A DNA stretch of 64,000 bases from Rhea pennata (Eukaryota > Chordata > Aves > Rheiformes > Rheidae), in the NCBI RefSeq assembly GCF_028389875.1, contig NC_084669.1:6161501-6225500 (forward strand), in the 5' to 3' direction. The notes under the pieces were generated by a model that ran no database searches, was not told where the DNA came from, and saw only the letters and a program-made list of their open reading frames with translations. The position numbers and the translations under genes are program-made. Of the stretch, positions 62,864 to 64,000 are shown piece by piece (the stretch's first letter is position 1; every line of letters begins with the position of its first letter).

Positions 62864-63109
62864 GGAACAGGGATAGAGCAGTTAGTGACAACAGAAATAT
62901 CTGTCAAGGAGGGCTCCTTGCCGAGGGACCCTTCTGAAGCCACTGTCACCCTAGAGGGTGCCGGAGGTGGAGAGGATGAAGGGCCAGCAGGGCCGACAAA
63001 AGGCAAGCTCAGAGGGAAGTATTCAAGGCCCATCTGTCATGGTCCAAGTAATTCCATCAGTGGCCTGCTAGTGGCTCCGGTGGAGCCAAGAGCTGTTTGG
63101 TCACAGTGA
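62864..63109 (+). CDS. weak exon candidate in a GC-richer patch
   Basis: After CCCTCTGAGCAG at 62852-62863 a frame stays open in phase 0 for about 80 codons to a stop at 63107-63109. It reads GTGIEQLVTTEISVKEG and then Glu/Gly/Pro-rich sequence. No good donor in compatible phase is visible; the best, ACA|GTGAGG near the end, would leave phase 2. It could instead be a GC-rich non-coding element or a last exon. Unrecognised. Confidence 0.12.
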   Translation, partial: GTGIEQLVTTEISVKEGSLPRDPSEATVTLEGAGGGEDEGPAGPTKGKLRGKYSRPICHGPSNSISGLLVAPVEPRAVWSQ

Positions 63110-63474
63110 GGAGGGTCCTGCAGCCTGTACAGCAAGGACAACGAAAGGACCAGGTGTGGGTTTTGCAGAGGGGCCACAGAAGGGCCTTTCACATCTGGGA
63201 ATGAAGATCATAGCTAGTGAGCCCACAGATGGGTATGCTGAAGTATTTTGGACTCTAATCACTTGAGGATTTGCACGAGCAGTCTAGCCTTTGGCACAGG
63301 CAACGAGCAGCGAAGAAGGCTTGCTGAGTATGCTCAGTATAACCCACCAAAGCTTTGAAAATGTGAAGACTAGCGTTCTACAAAGGGTTTTGAAAATTTA
63401 CCCCCAAATCCTTTCTTCTTATTATCTTTTTTTACTATTTTTCAGAGGTGAAAGTGGTATGAACTTTTCTTTCC

Positions 63475-63500
63475 TTTTTTTTTTTTTTCTTTCTTTCCAG
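63475..63500 (+). other. long pyrimidine tract and 3' splice site
   Basis: Fourteen T (63475-63488) are followed by CTTTCTTTCCAG, an excellent acceptor for the exon that starts at 63501. A second AG upstream at 63443-63444 (TTTTTCAG) would be weaker. Confidence 0.5.
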
Positions 63501-63555
63501 ACAGCATCAATTTTAAATGAACTTGGTGAACATCAAAATCCTGATGTTCCGACAG
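63501..63555 (+). CDS. candidate internal exon, unknown protein
   Basis: A 26-base pyrimidine-rich tract ending CTTTCCAG precedes it and a CAG|GTAAAA donor follows; both are close to consensus. The 55-nt segment translates in its only open frame as TASILNELGEHQNPDVPT plus one base; both other frames hit a stop within the exon. It starts in phase 0, matching the end of the candidate exon at 57420-57559, and ends in phase 1, so the gene would continue to the right of the window. The peptide has a helix-like start followed by a Pro-containing turn. I do not recognise the protein. Of the exon calls here this has the best splice sites. Confidence 0.45.
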
Positions 63556-63559
63556 GTAA

Positions 63560-64000
63560 AAGCATAGGATCTTTCAAGCTTCTGTTCGGGGCTGTAACTG
63601 ATACAATACTGTTAGAGTCACTGAATTTATGCTTGTTTTGAAACACATTTGTCCTTCCTGCCAACTTTCAAAATGTCTCTGTTGGCCTAGCACAATTTCT
63701 TAAATGTTGTTAGTCTACAGATTTTAACTTATGCTTAGCTGAGCACTAATTGCTTCACCTCAGTGCTTCCAGTACAACATCTGATATGATTATCTATGCC
63801 ATTAATTATCTTGTACTTTAACTATGAACCTCCTGTTGAAAACCAAGGAAAGGTCAACGCATATCTAGGGAAAATGGTACCTAACAAGATACATTTATCA
63901 GCAAATTAGGCACAAGGTGAGTTCTGCATGCACATGCAGTCTAAAGGGTTTTTACTAGCATGGTAATGATTCCTGTTATTTTGCTAAGGATATATGCTTG
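63560..64000. other. AT-rich DNA to the window edge
   Basis: No further exon or repeat is recognised. If the exon at 63501 is real, this is the start of the next intron. Confidence 0.6.

Larger units (their letters stand above)
59525..63490. other. AT-rich DNA, possible intron
   Basis: No confirmed gene. Includes an ACAT-type repeat (59709-59757), a (TTG)5 run (60467-60482), a 15-bp tandem duplication (61299-61328) and a GC-richer patch with an open frame at about 62864-63109 (see findings). Confidence 0.55.

Noticed and set aside
1..64000. Prokaryotic-type features (operons, CRISPR, ribosome binding sites) or an undescribed multi-gene defence or biosynthetic system
   Set aside because: Composition, CR1 elements and microsatellites all indicate vertebrate nuclear DNA. 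No gene cluster is present.

Overview
The window looks like nuclear DNA of a vertebrate, most likely a bird. The main evidence is three recognisable pieces of CR1 (chicken repeat 1) LINE. Two are on the plus strand near 8.9-9.6 kb and 59.06-59.52 kb, both carrying the C-terminal part of the CR1 reverse-transcriptase ORF. The 59 kb copy ends in the typical CR1 ATTCTRTG-type 3' tail instead of poly-A. The third is an older minus-strand reverse-transcriptase fragment near 53.9-54.4 kb. The background is AT-rich and CpG-poor, with many mononucleotide and dinucleotide runs and almost no long open frames, as expected of introns or intergenic DNA. There is no sign of prokaryotic organisation, CRISPR, rRNA or tRNA genes, or an intact virus.

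Layout: 1-8.1 kb is unique AT-rich DNA with a small cluster of splice-like signals on both strands at 4.2-4.8 kb. 8.1-9.65 kb holds an ancient CR1-like 3' end followed by a younger, decayed CR1. 9.65-46 kb is mostly featureless DNA with scattered microsatellites, a CpG-enriched patch at 14.3-15.2 kb, a perfect 41-bp tandem duplication at 33.6 kb and a CpG cluster at 42.5 kb. 46-64 kb contains the best candidates for real coding sequence: three plus-strand exons (46192-46313, 57420-57559, 63501-63555) with splice sites and mutually compatible reading phases. CR1 fragments lie between them at 53.9-54.7 kb and 59.1-59.5 kb.

I do not recognise the protein those three exons would encode, so no gene name is given. 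If they are real, the right-hand third of the window is the inside of a plus-strand gene with introns of about 11.1 and 5.9 kb that continues beyond the right edge. The exon calls are predictions from splice signals, open frame and phase only, and chance matches are possible in 64 kb. No novel multi-gene system could be supported. The observations most worth checking are the three-exon chain, the possible minus-strand exon at 4.5 kb, and the local CpG clusters.
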